NCBI GenBank assembly: GCA_965216225.1
Contig: CBDCFF010000024.1
Location: 53,712-117,711 of the forward strand
Direction: 5' to 3'
Length of the DNA: 64,000 nucleotides
DNA from: 3107 sp965216225
Lineage (GTDB): Bacteria; Pseudomonadota; Alphaproteobacteria; Rhodobacterales; Rhodobacteraceae
Below the pieces are notes generated by a model. It did no database searches, was not told the origin of the DNA, and saw nothing but the letters and a program-made list of their open reading frames with translations. Shown piece by piece: positions 1 through 8,626 of the stretch. Position numbers and translations under genes: made by a program. Position 1 is the first letter of the stretch. Each line of letters begins with the position of its first letter.

Positions 1-58
1 TGCCCGGCGGGATAGACTGCACCGGACAATTTTCGCCAGACAATTCCGGAGGGGTGGA

Positions 59-835
59 ATGGACTATGAGGCAATCCGGCTGGACATTCGGGACGACATT
101 GCCGTTCTGACACTGAACCGGCCTGAATCGAAGAATGCGCTGAATTCCCGGATGCGGGCGGAAATTACCCATGCGGTCCGGTACTCCGGCCAGCAGGCGC
201 GGGTTGTGGCGATAACCGGGACCGCCGGGGCGTTCTGTTCCGGTCAGGATCTGGGCAGCGGGCGCAGCGCGGCGCATATGGATATGGAACGCATCCTGCG
301 CGACGAATACGTGCCGATGCTGATGGCGATCGTCGAATGCCCGGTGCCCACCCTTGCCGCCGTCAATGGTGCCGCCGCCGGGGCGGGGGCCAATCTGGCG
401 CTTGCCGCCGATGTGGCGATTGCAACGGCATCGGCTTCTTTTCTGCAACCCTTTGCACGGGTCGGGCTGATCCCCGGGGCAGGCGGCACCTATTGGCCGC
501 CGCGTCAGATGGGGCTGGCCAAGGCGCTGGGCGCGGCGCTGTTCGCGGAACCGATCACCGCCCGGCAGGCCAGTGACTGGGGTCTGATCTGGGAGGCCGT
601 GCCGGATGCGCAATTCGAAGATCACTGGCGCGGGCGCGCCGCGAGCCTGGCCAGGGGACCAACGGTCGCCTATGGCCATCTGAAGGCTGCGATGCGGGCG
701 AGTCTGCACAATTCACTGGATGAGCAATTGTTGCTGGAGGCACGATTGCAGGGCGCCTGCGGGCAGACCCGGGATTTTCAGGAGGGCGTGCAGGCGTTTC
801 TGGAAAAGCGGGCGGCGAAATACGAAGGCCGCTGA
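59..835 (+). CDS. PaaG-like crotonase (enoyl-CoA hydratase/isomerase family)
   Basis: A 258-residue soluble crotonase-fold protein. Overall it resembles PaaG (ring-epoxide CoA isomerase of phenylacetate catabolism): FCSGQDL at residues 59-65, the oxyanion-hole stretch GAAAGAG at 104-110, GLIPGAGGT at 136-144, and a C-terminal EGVQAFLEKR helix as in PaaG. The start is set by a GGAGGGG ribosome site just before the ATG. The acidic residues used by classical hydratases are missing: the position matching Glu144 is Asn, the position matching Glu164 is Phe, and the Asp that PaaG uses after GLIP is Gly. The reaction is therefore uncertain; a CoA-thioester isomerase, hydrolase or non-hydratase role is possible. 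No other paa genes are visible, and an IS cluster starts about 360 bp downstream. Confidence 0.85.
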   Translation: MDYEAIRLDIRDDIAVLTLNRPESKNALNSRMRAEITHAVRYSGQQARVVAITGTAGAFCSGQDLGSGRSAAHMDMERILRDEYVPMLMAIVECPVPTLAAVNGAAAGAGANLALAADVAIATASASFLQPFARVGLIPGAGGTYWPPRQMGLAKALGAALFAEPITARQASDWGLIWEAVPDAQFEDHWRGRAASLARGPTVAYGHLKAAMRASLHNSLDEQLLLEARLQGACGQTRDFQEGVQAFLEKRAAKYEGR

Positions 836-1197
836 AGCCGTTTCAGGCCGCTTTGCGCCGCATCCCGCGTGGCGTGAGTGTTCCGGGCACGCGCCCGGCA
901 AACAGGGGCGGCGGCGGCAATATGGGGCGCGCCGCGCATTGCCGGGAAGTCATGGGGCGCGATTCCGCTGGCATGTCTCACCGGATCACGGATCGGCCCG
1001 GCCAGCATACCATGGCGGCCAATCCCCCGGGCCCGCGAACGGGGCGCGGCGTTCGTGTCTGGAGGCGGTTTCGATCAGGGTCGGCATCGGAAGCGCCGCG
1101 CCCATCGGGAGTAGGAAAAACTGTGGGGTCAATTGGATTTCTGGCAGATACGGCCAAGGGTAGTACTTGAGCATGAAAGACACTCTGTCTTCATCTA
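836..1197. other. Intergenic stretch, no recognised gene
   Basis: Some 360 bases between the crotonase gene and the first IS. No convincing ORF with a ribosome site is seen on either strand. It begins with an imperfect CTGAA/TTCAG hairpin just after the crotonase stop, which might be a weak terminator. It ends with a short inverted repeat (GAAAGACA/TGTCTTC) and the CTAG that contains the TA target of IS630-1. The last 100 bases are less GC-rich than the rest and could be an IS remnant, but I cannot assign a family. Confidence 0.3.
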
Positions 1198-2361
1198 GTC
1201 ACCTGCATCTAAAGTTCGGCCCATGAGTTTTGTTGGGCGCGTTGGCAGAACCGCTTGACGGAGGCGAGGATATGGTCGGCGGGTTTGACCCATTTGCAGG
1301 GTTTGGGGTTTTCGTTATGGGCCTCGATAAATGCAGCGATATCGGCTTCCGGTTCCGCCGTTGAACGATGGACGCCGCGCAGCAGTTGCTTGCGCGTCAG
1401 TTCAGCAAACCAACGCTCCACCTGATTGATCCAACCAGCCGGGGGCGGTGTGAAGTGGACATGCCAATGCGGGCGGCGTGCCAGCCAGGCCTTGATCTTC
1501 GGGGTTTTGTGGGTGGCGTAATTGTCCATGACGATATGCACCTCCGGCCCGTCCGGCATCTGCCGGTCGATCTGTTTGAGGAAGTCGAGGAACCCGGTGG
1601 CGCGGCGCCGCTTGCAGCATTTGCCGATCACGGCGCCGGTGGCGATATCCAGTGCTGCAAAAAGCGACGTCGTGCCGTGTCGGATGCAGGTGTGGGTGCG
1701 CCGCTCGGCCACGCCGGGCGCCATTGGCAGCACAGGCTGTTCGCGATCCAGCGCCTGGATTTGCGATTTCTCGTCAACACACAACACGACAGCCCTGTTC
1801 GGCGGCGACAGGTACAGCCCGACGATATCGTGCACCTTGTCCACCAACAGCGGGTCGGTTGAGAGCTTGAATGTCTCGCTTCGGTGCGGTTGCAGGCCGA
1901 ACCCGTTCCAAATCCGCCGGATGGTGGTGTGCGACAGTCCCGTCGCCGCAGCCATGCTTCGGAGCGACCAATGGGTCGCATCCCTCGGGGTCGTGTTCAG
2001 CGTGCGCTCAATCACCGCAGTCACCTGATCGTCCGACACGGTGCGCGGGCGACCGGAGCGGTATTCGTCGGTGAGACCTTCAATCCGGCAGCGCACAAAA
2101 CGTCTGCGCCATTTGCCGACTGTGTGTTCATGCACCCCAAGCCGGGCCGCCACTTCCTTGCTCGCCAATCCATCGGCGCACAGCAGGATCATCCGGCATC
2201 GGTCCGACAGCGAACGTGCCGCTTTGTGACGCCGAACCTGACCCTCGAGAAAACGGCGCTCATCTTCGCTCAGAACCACTGCATCCGCCAAACGTCCCAC
2301 CATCGCAACATCCTCCTCAATTCCCGCTCAGTCAATGATACAAATTACAATTCCGGGTGAC
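1198..2361 (-). mobile_element. IS630-family element, copy 1 (IS630-1)
   Basis: A 1164-bp element with ends GTCACC and GGTGAC. It is preceded by TA (1196-1197), the usual IS630 target duplication. On the right the expected TA reads CA (2362-2363), followed directly by an IS5 element. A full second copy of identical length lies at 48584-49747, and broken copies start at 57777 and 59230, which fixes the boundaries. Confidence 0.9.
1209..2303 (-). CDS. IS630 transposase (DDE)
   Basis: A 364-residue transposase: N-terminal helix-turn-helix with KEVAARLGVHEHTVGKWRRR (about residues 50-70), a second winged-helix segment, then the IS630/Tc1-mariner DDE domain with VLCVDEKS, IVMDNYATHK and NQVERWF carrying the D, D and E. 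Against copy 2 it has several substitutions, notably PPAGW where copy 2 has TSASW just before the catalytic NQVERWF, and CC for CY near KCCKRRRATG. These suggest it is the older or less constrained copy; activity is doubtful. Confidence 0.9.
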   Translation of the reverse strand: MVGRLADAVVLSEDERRFLEGQVRRHKAARSLSDRCRMILLCADGLASKEVAARLGVHEHTVGKWRRRFVRCRIEGLTDEYRSGRPRTVSDDQVTAVIERTLNTTPRDATHWSLRSMAAATGLSHTTIRRIWNGFGLQPHRSETFKLSTDPLLVDKVHDIVGLYLSPPNRAVVLCVDEKSQIQALDREQPVLPMAPGVAERRTHTCIRHGTTSLFAALDIATGAVIGKCCKRRRATGFLDFLKQIDRQMPDGPEVHIVMDNYATHKTPKIKAWLARRPHWHVHFTPPPAGWINQVERWFAELTRKQLLRGVHRSTAEPEADIAAFIEAHNENPKPCKWVKPADHILASVKRFCQRAQQNSWAEL

Positions 2362-2363
2362 CA

Positions 2364-3196
2364 GGCTCAGGACTCATAGCCAGAATATGACGGTTGCAGC
2401 GATGTATATGGCGGATTTGAATACATGTGCGCATCGGTCATAGCGCATCGCGATGCGCCTCCAATCCTTGAGTTTTGCGAACAGGTTTTCGACCTTGTGC
2501 CGCCTCTTGTAGGTTTCGGCGCAGTGGGGGATGGTTTTGTTGCGGTTTTTCCTTGAAGGGATGCAAACCTCAATCTTCTGATCTTCAATGATTTTTCGAA
2601 CCTTTGCGCTGTCGTAGCCCCGATCCGCGATCAGAACCCTGGCCGCAGGCAGGTTGGGCAGCAAAACATCCGCGCCCTTGAAGTCGCTACGCTGACCCGC
2701 CGTCAGATGCAGCCTGACAGGGCGACCCGCACCGTCTCCAACGACATGCAGTTTCGTATTCAGTCCTCCCTTTGTACGCCCGATCAGGCGTGGCTCGGAG
2801 CCCCCTTTTTGAGGCTGGACGCCGTGCGATGTGCCTTGAGATGGGTTGCGTCAATCATGAGGGTGTCGGCGTCCGGGCCAGAGGGGTTGGCCAATTCTTC
2901 GAAAATTCGTTCGAAAATACCTTTGCGGGACCAGCGCACAAACCGATTGTAGAGCGTTTTGTGAGGGCCGTATTCGACAGGCGCATCGCGCCAGCGTAGA
3001 CCGTTGCGAATAATGAAAATAATACCACTCAGCACACGACGGTCATCGACCCGGGGTTTGCCATGGGGCTTGGGAAAGAAGGGCTCAAGGCGCGCTGTTT
3101 GTGCCTCCGTCAGCCAGAAAGGATCGCTCATGTCACTACTCCGTTTTGCAGAACACTGATTCACACGTTCAAAACAAAGTCAATGGGTCCTGAGCC
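2364..3196 (-). mobile_element. IS5-family element D
   Basis: An 833-bp element with inverted ends GGCTCAGGAC and GTCCTGAGCC. TA follows the right end (3197-3198). The left junction reads CA, one transition away from the TA it would share with IS630-1. The transposase is encoded in two frames on the minus strand. Confidence 0.8.
2374..3131 (-). CDS. IS5-family transposase, two overlapping frames
   Basis: The first frame (from ATG at 3131, after a GGAG site) encodes the N-terminal IS5 domain MSDPFWLTEAQ through YNRFVRWSRKGIFERIF and the first catalytic Asp in LMIDATHLKAH. It ends soon after a run that reads A5G5 on the coding strand (2801-2810). The second frame continues with LIADRGYDSAKVRKII (second Asp) and KRRHKVENLFAKLKDWRRIA (catalytic Glu). 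This layout matches IS5 elements of the IS427 type, which make the full enzyme by ribosomal slippage. Whether the slip still works here is not visible. Confidence 0.75.
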
Positions 3197-3200
3197 TATG

Positions 3201-4261
3201 TGTTCCATCCCGTATGATCATATTTCCCCTCGTCGATCTGCCCTTTTCATGGCAAGGTCGGTTCTGTGGGACATTCGGGACGGGTCTTGCGACCATGGTG
3301 ATCCAACTTCACAAGCAGGCTACAACGACGCCGAAGGTTCGGTCGGCCCTCCAGGCCAGTGATGCGTCTGCTTCCATCTTGGCGGAGCGATACGGGACGA
3401 CCGAGCAGACTGTCTACAAATGGCGGCGCCGCGATGGCGTCGAGGATCGCAGCCACACGCCACACCGGCTGCAAACCACGCTGACACCGGCGCAAGAGGC
3501 GGTTGCGGTGACCTTGCGCAGGACGCTGCTGGTATCACTCGACGACCTGCTGGCGGTGGTGCGAGAGTTCCTGAATCCGAATGCCTCGCGCTCTGGCCTG
3601 GACCGCTGCCTTCGTCGTCATGGTGTGGGAAACCTACGCGATCTGAAGGCCAAAGCACCGAAGCCGAAGCACAGCGCCTTCAAGGCCTACGAGCCAGGAT
3701 ACATACACATCGACCTGAAATACCTACCGCAAATGGCCGATGAAACCTCGCGCCGCTATCTTTTCGTGGCCATCGACCGGGCGACGCGTTGGGTCTTCAT
3801 TCGTGTCTTCAAAGCCAGGACTGCCGCCAACGCCCGCCGCTTCCTGCGCGATCTGGAACGGGCCTGCCCGATTTGCATCCGCACTGTGTTGACCGATAAC
3901 GGCAAGGAGTTCACCGACCGGCTGTTTGGTCTACGCAAACGCGCTGCAACCGGCGCGCATGCGTTCGATGCGCTTTGCGCAGACCTTGATATCGACCACC
4001 GCTTGACCCCGCCGAAGTCGCCCCAAACCAACGGCATGGTCGAGAGGTTCAACGGCCGCATCGAGGAGGTGCTCCAAAGCCATCACTTCCGTTCCGGCGA
4101 AAACCTGGAGACAACGCTGCACCGCTATGTCTGGCTCTACAACCAGCAGTTTCCTCAGTCGGCATTGAGCACCAGAACGCCCTTGCAGGCCATGAAGGAC
4201 TGGCACAAACTCAAGCCGGAACTGTTCAAAAAACAGCCATACTACCTTCCGGGATGTGACA
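3201..4261 (+). mobile_element. IS481-family element, copy 1 (IS481-1)
   Basis: Ends TGTTCCATCCCG and, on the other strand, TGTCACATCCCG define a 1061-bp element; an inverted copy lies at 58167-59225. No direct target repeat is present: the flanks read ctatg before and catag after, which are inverted relative to each other. The right end is joined to a truncated IS256 gene. Confidence 0.8.
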
Positions 4262-4266
4262 CATAG
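3295..4266 (+). CDS. IS481-type integrase-core transposase
   Basis: A 323-residue DDE enzyme: helix-turn-helix around ILAERYGTTEQTVYKWRRR, then an rve integrase core with IHIDLKYLP, VLTDNGKEFT and QTNGMVERFNGRIEEVL supplying D, D and E. ATG at 3295 (MVIQLHKQ) is preferred over 3214, because the upstream codons are part of the terminal region. The TAG stop lies outside the inverted repeat, in the flanking DNA, so the element itself carries no stop codon; the second copy, with different flanks, reads through. Confidence 0.85.
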   Translation: MVIQLHKQATTTPKVRSALQASDASASILAERYGTTEQTVYKWRRRDGVEDRSHTPHRLQTTLTPAQEAVAVTLRRTLLVSLDDLLAVVREFLNPNASRSGLDRCLRRHGVGNLRDLKAKAPKPKHSAFKAYEPGYIHIDLKYLPQMADETSRRYLFVAIDRATRWVFIRVFKARTAANARRFLRDLERACPICIRTVLTDNGKEFTDRLFGLRKRAATGAHAFDALCADLDIDHRLTPPKSPQTNGMVERFNGRIEEVLQSHHFRSGENLETTLHRYVWLYNQQFPQSALSTRTPLQAMKDWHKLKPELFKKQPYYLPGCDT

Positions 4267-4424
4267 CCAAGATGCGCAGTCAATTCGGCGCCCAACATCC
4301 GTTCCATCAACTTGATCTTGAGCTCCTTCATCAGCCCGGCATCGCCGAGCAAATCCTCAGGCCGCTCGCAGCCCTCAGAAGTTCCCTGGAAATCGTCATC
4401 GTCATTGCTCCTCTCACAAAGCAT
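4262..4424 (-). pseudogene. IS256-family transposase, N-terminal remnant
   Basis: About 54 codons of the N-terminus of a mutator/IS256 transposase (KELKIKLMERMLGAELTAHL, ending in HLGY), leftward, cut off by the right end of IS481-1. Its upstream leader is interrupted by IS66-1, and the leader continues after it at 9509-9546 with an IS256-type end. Not functional. Confidence 0.7.
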
Positions 4425-4478
4425 GAAACAGAGTGACCGTTCGGTGAAGGAGCCTTGGCGTACTGCCGGTCGTCCCGG

Positions 4479-5996
4479 TTACGCTGCTGATGCAGCGTAA
4501 CGCCAGGGCATCAGCTCGTCCAGCCGAGTGATCTTGTGATCCGCGATGCGGGCGAGAACCCATGTGAGCCAGGCTTGTGGATCGACTTTATTAAGCTTTG
4601 CCGTTTCGATCAGGGTGTAGGCGATGGCCATGGCTTTGCCACCGCCCTCGGAACCGGCGAACATCCAATTTTTGCGACCTATGGCGACAGGTTTTATGGC
4701 GCGTTCGGCGATGTTGTTGTCCGCTTCCAGAAAGCCATGGTTCAAATAACCGCGTGCCTTTGGCAAACGACCAAGGGCATAACGGATCGCTTGGGCCAGA
4801 GGCGACTTGCCAGATATATTTGGCAACTGCGCGTGTAACCAGGTCTCAAGTTCATCGAAGATCGGTTTTGCCTTTTCCTGACGGATGGCAACGCGCTCTT
4901 CAGACGGTTTGCCACGCGCCTCTTTCTCGACGGCATAGAGTTCCGCGATCCGGCGGAGGGCTTCTTCGGCAATCGATGAGCCTTGCGCGGCAAAGATGTC
5001 TACAAACTTGCGTCTGACGTGCGCCAAACAAGCCATCTCCTGGGCCTTGTCCTCACCGAATACCCCGTTGAAGCCGGAATACCCGTCCGCATGGACCCAG
5101 CCTTTGTAGCCGGAGAGATGTGAGACGGGATGTTCGCCCTTGCGATCAATCGTGAACTGATACCACGCGCAGGGCGGTGATGATCCAGACCATGGTCGTT
5201 CATCGCGAACATAGGTCCAGACACGGGCGGTCCTGGTCTTCTTGTTGCCGGGGGCCTGCATTTTAACAGGCGTATCATCAGCGAAGGTGGCCGCGCCTCG
5301 GCGGACCATTCGGCCAATGGTGTCAGCCAGAGGTTCCAGAAGCGCGGTGGAGCCGCCAACCCAATTGGTCAGAGTTGATCGATTAAGATCAACGCCTTCA
5401 CGGGCGTATATTTGCGACTGACGGTAGAGCGGCAGGTGGTCCGCGTATTTGCTGACCAACACGTGCGCCAGCAGCCCCGGTCCCGGGCGGCCACGTTCGA
5501 TCGGGCGCGATGGCAGCGGCGATTGGACAATGGCCTCGCAACAGGAACAGGCCATACGCGGACGCACGATCCGGTTCACGACAAAACGCCCCGGTTTGTA
5601 TTCCAACTCCTCGGTCACGTCCTCACCGAGCCTCTTCAACGCCCCACCGCAACGTCGGCAGTCCTCGCCCGGCGACAAGACCTCTTCGTGCCGGTCCAGA
5701 TGATCGGGCAAGGGCTTGCGGCTGTGCCGGCGGGCCGGTTTGTCCGTTTCAGGCGTTGGAGCAGGCGCCGCCTGTTCTCCAGCGGCTTCGGCAATCGCCT
5801 CATCTTCCTGGAAGACCAGATTGAGCTGGTAGAGGCTTTCTGATTTCGATCCAAACCGGTGCCGGTCATGCCCCGCCAGTTGGTGTTGGAGTTGTTCCAC
5901 CTTCAGGGTCAGCGCCTTGACTTCATCGGCCAGAAGCCGGTTCACTGCCCGCAGTTCCGCAGGATCATCCGGGGATATGTCGAGGTCCTTCAGCAT
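4479..5996 (-). CDS. tnpC: IS66 transposase TnpC
   Basis: A 505-residue transposase of the IS66 family. It has an N-terminal coiled-coil region (VKALTLKVEQLQHQLAGHDR), a zinc-binding segment with paired CRRC and CSCC, and a DDE domain with ATFADDTPVK, VHADGYSGFNGVF and NNIAERAIKP. The downstream end MPWRYAASAA lies 46 bp from the element's left end. It is the only intact tnpC in the window; IS21-1 separates it from tnpB, so it has lost its normal transcript. Confidence 0.92.
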   Translation of the reverse strand: MLKDLDISPDDPAELRAVNRLLADEVKALTLKVEQLQHQLAGHDRHRFGSKSESLYQLNLVFQEDEAIAEAAGEQAAPAPTPETDKPARRHSRKPLPDHLDRHEEVLSPGEDCRRCGGALKRLGEDVTEELEYKPGRFVVNRIVRPRMACSCCEAIVQSPLPSRPIERGRPGPGLLAHVLVSKYADHLPLYRQSQIYAREGVDLNRSTLTNWVGGSTALLEPLADTIGRMVRRGAATFADDTPVKMQAPGNKKTRTARVWTYVRDERPWSGSSPPCAWYQFTIDRKGEHPVSHLSGYKGWVHADGYSGFNGVFGEDKAQEMACLAHVRRKFVDIFAAQGSSIAEEALRRIAELYAVEKEARGKPSEERVAIRQEKAKPIFDELETWLHAQLPNISGKSPLAQAIRYALGRLPKARGYLNHGFLEADNNIAERAIKPVAIGRKNWMFAGSEGGGKAMAIAYTLIETAKLNKVDPQAWLTWVLARIADHKITRLDELMPWRYAASAA

Positions 5997-6160
5997 CGCC
6001 GATCCTATACCAGATCAGCATTCCGGGGTGAACTGTAGCGCGACAATCAAGATGAGAAGTGCGCGTCAATCAGGATGAGAATCCTTGGTCGCGACGTTTG
6101 GGACGATGCCGGGCTTTTGTGCCGCGATCAAGGGGTTTGTTTTTTGATTGTCGCGGAGCG

Positions 6161-6970
6161 TCAATCAGCTTTGGTGTTTTCCGGTGTGGCTTTTTGTGCA
6201 GGCCTTCCCGGCCCCTTTGCCTTTTGTGCTGCTCTTCGCCGGTAGCTTTCGACATTCATCTCGAAGATGGTTGCGTGGTGCACGAGCCTGTCGACGGCGG
6301 CCAATGTCATGGCCGGGTCTGGAAAAATCGCATTCCACTCCCCGAAGGGCTGGTTGGCCGTGATCAACATTGAGCGGCGTTCATATCTCGCGCTGATGAG
6401 TTCGAAGAGCACACTGGTTTCAGCCTGATCCTTGGTGACGTAGGTGATGTCATCGAGGATCAGCAGATGGAATTTGTCGAGCTTTGCAATGGCACTTTCG
6501 AGGACGAGATCGCGGCGGGCCTGTTGGAGTTTCTGGACCAGATCGGTGGTGCGGCTGAATAGGACGCGGTAGCCTTGCTCGACAAGGGCGAGCCCGATGG
6601 CTGAGCCGAGATGTGATTTGCCCACACCTGGCGGCCCAAACAGCAGGATGTTGCCGCCCTTTCCGATCCAGCTGTCGCCAGCGGTGATCGCACTGACATG
6701 GGCCTTGGACAGCATGGGGACGGCTGTGAAGTCGAAGGTGTCGATCGTTTTTCCGGGCAACAGGCGTGCCTGTGCGAGATGTCGCTCGATACGACGGCGA
6801 TCTCGTTCAGCCAGTTCATGCTCCACCAGGGTGCTGAGCATCCGAGCGGCGGGCCAGCCTTCCTTGTCGGCTTGTTCCGCAAAGCGCGGCCATAGCGCCT
6901 TGATGGCTGGCAAGCGCAATTCGGTCAGAGCCAAGGTTAGGCGGGCGGTATCGGTCTGGGGCGATGTCAT
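6161..6970 (-). CDS. istB: IstB ATPase of IS21
   Basis: A 269-residue AAA+ helper ATPase related to DnaC, which activates IstA and selects targets. Walker A GPPGVGKSH at 112-120, Walker B HLLILDDI, sensor segment around SMLITANQPFGEW. The start codon overlaps the istA stop (ATGA), the coupled arrangement typical of IS21. The C-terminal tail is basic. Confidence 0.95.
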   Translation of the reverse strand: MTSPQTDTARLTLALTELRLPAIKALWPRFAEQADKEGWPAARMLSTLVEHELAERDRRRIERHLAQARLLPGKTIDTFDFTAVPMLSKAHVSAITAGDSWIGKGGNILLFGPPGVGKSHLGSAIGLALVEQGYRVLFSRTTDLVQKLQQARRDLVLESAIAKLDKFHLLILDDITYVTKDQAETSVLFELISARYERRSMLITANQPFGEWNAIFPDPAMTLAAVDRLVHHATIFEMNVESYRRRAAQKAKGPGRPAQKATPENTKAD

Positions 6971-8487
6971 GCTGTCACCTCCTGAGCGGATGGCGTACCG
7001 CCGACCAACTGGTCGTAAGATGACAGGTCGGCCAGTTGCACCGCGACTTGGGGGAGTGCGTCTTGTGATGGGCTAAACACTGCGCGTAGGGCCGCCATGT
7101 CAGGCGGGCGCTTCTGGCGAAGGTCCTCCTCAAGCTGCGCTGCCAATTCAGCCTCGCAGCCCCGCTCGTGTGCCAGCGCCAGAAGATCGACAACCATGCG
7201 ACACGCCGCCTTCTCACTGGTCTGCTCCAGCAGGAATGCGAACATGTTACGGAACGCCCGGCGCGGGAATAGCTGATCCCGATAGACCAGCCCCATCAGC
7301 GCCATGGGCTTTTTGCGCAAGGAGTGGATGACGTGGTGGTAATTGACCACGTGCCCATGGCTCCCGGTGCTCGAGGCTCGTCCGCGTGTCAGCGTTAGCA
7401 GGGCAGAGCTTCCCAGGAACAGCTCCAACCGATCATCGTAGAGCCGAACCCGCAGCTGATGCCCGATCAACCGGGATGGCACGGTGTAGAACACCTTGCG
7501 CAAGGTGAAGCCCCCGGAGGAAGTGACGCGCAACGTGATCTCCTCGTAATCCGTGGTCCGCCGCGTCGGCAAAGGTCTGAGGCTCGCACGTTCCGCATCG
7601 ATACGCTTGGCATTGCGGGCGTTGATCCGGCCCACGATCTCGTCGATGAAGCGACGATAATCTTGCAAGCTTTCGAAGTCGCGCGACCCACGCATGACCA
7701 GCGCGTCCTCAATGGTGCGCTTCAGATGCCCATTGGGGCTCTCGATGGAACCGTTCTCGTGTGCGACGCCCTTGTTGTTGCGCGTCGGCGTCATTCCATA
7801 ATGGTTGCACAGGGCGTCGAAGCGGTCGGTTAGATCGGCCCGGGATGACTTATCCAGGTTCTTGAAGGCCGCCGACAGGCTGTCAGTTCCATGATTGTGT
7901 GGCACGCCGCCGAGCGTCCAGAGGGCGTTCTGCAATCCCTCAGCCAGCGCCACATAGCTTTCGCCGCCCAGCACGACGTGGGCGTGCTGAAACCCGCTAT
8001 AGGCAAGCCGGAAGTGATACAGTCGATGGCCCAGTGCCTCACCGGCAATGGTCACACCCAACTTGCCCATGGCGGTGAAATCCGACAGGCCCATTTTGCC
8101 CGGTGTGTGGGTCTGCCGGAAAATGACGTCCTGTTCAGGGCCGTGTTCCGCATTCCAGGCGCGTATCCGTCGCTCCAGAGTCCGTCGGATGCCCGTACCC
8201 AGATCAGAATGCCGACGCAGAAGCTCCTCGTAAACCGCCACAGGTCGGATCCCCGGTGAGGACCGCAGAAGCGGCACGACCTCCGCATCAAAAATGTCCG
8301 CCAGCGGGTCCGGACGCCGCCGGCCGCGAGGGGCCTTCTTCTGTGATGGTAAAATTGGGTCAGCTTGCAGCCGATAGCCCGTTGCCTGGCTGATCCCCGC
8401 CTTGGCAGCGGCAACGGCAACGGAATGGGTCGATCTGAGCGTCATGAAGAGCCTCATTTGTTGGTCAGTGACATGACAGCCCGGCAT
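6967..8487 (-). CDS. istA: IstA transposase of IS21
   Basis: A 506-residue transposase when started at the ATG at 8487 (MPGCHVTDQQM), which has AAGGGG seven bases upstream; a longer 515-codon frame from 8514 lacks such a site. N-terminal helix-turn-helix (SVAVAAAKAGISQATGYRL), rve core with LSDFTAMG, NHGTDSLSAAF and HENGSIESPNGHLKR (D, D, E), then a C-terminal domain. It has Leu where copies 2 and 3 have Pro in RRT(L/P)ERRIRAW. It appears intact. Confidence 0.93.
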   Translation of the reverse strand: MPGCHVTDQQMRLFMTLRSTHSVAVAAAKAGISQATGYRLQADPILPSQKKAPRGRRRPDPLADIFDAEVVPLLRSSPGIRPVAVYEELLRRHSDLGTGIRRTLERRIRAWNAEHGPEQDVIFRQTHTPGKMGLSDFTAMGKLGVTIAGEALGHRLYHFRLAYSGFQHAHVVLGGESYVALAEGLQNALWTLGGVPHNHGTDSLSAAFKNLDKSSRADLTDRFDALCNHYGMTPTRNNKGVAHENGSIESPNGHLKRTIEDALVMRGSRDFESLQDYRRFIDEIVGRINARNAKRIDAERASLRPLPTRRTTDYEEITLRVTSSGGFTLRKVFYTVPSRLIGHQLRVRLYDDRLELFLGSSALLTLTRGRASSTGSHGHVVNYHHVIHSLRKKPMALMGLVYRDQLFPRRAFRNMFAFLLEQTSEKAACRMVVDLLALAHERGCEAELAAQLEEDLRQKRPPDMAALRAVFSPSQDALPQVAVQLADLSSYDQLVGGTPSAQEVTA

Positions 8488-8562
8488 GAACGATCCCCTT
8501 GCACAGAAAATCATTCCTTATCCGAGCCGGCCACAACCGTCAGGCCCGCCCCAAAAGGGCAA

Positions 8563-8625
8563 AACGCGTGTGCGGGGCCTCCCCAGTCGGGCTACGCCCT
8601 CCCTGCGAGCCCCCGCACACGCGTT
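8563..8625. repeat. Perfect 15-bp inverted repeat in IS21 leader
   Basis: AACGCGTGTGCGGGG at 8563-8577 and its exact complement at 8611-8625, 33 bases apart, between the element end and the istA start. It is conserved in copies 2 (42960-43022) and 3 (62999-63061). It could form a long hairpin in the istA leader, or in any transcript entering from outside the element, and so act as an attenuator or translation shield (inference). Confidence 0.75.
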
Positions 8626-8626
8626 C

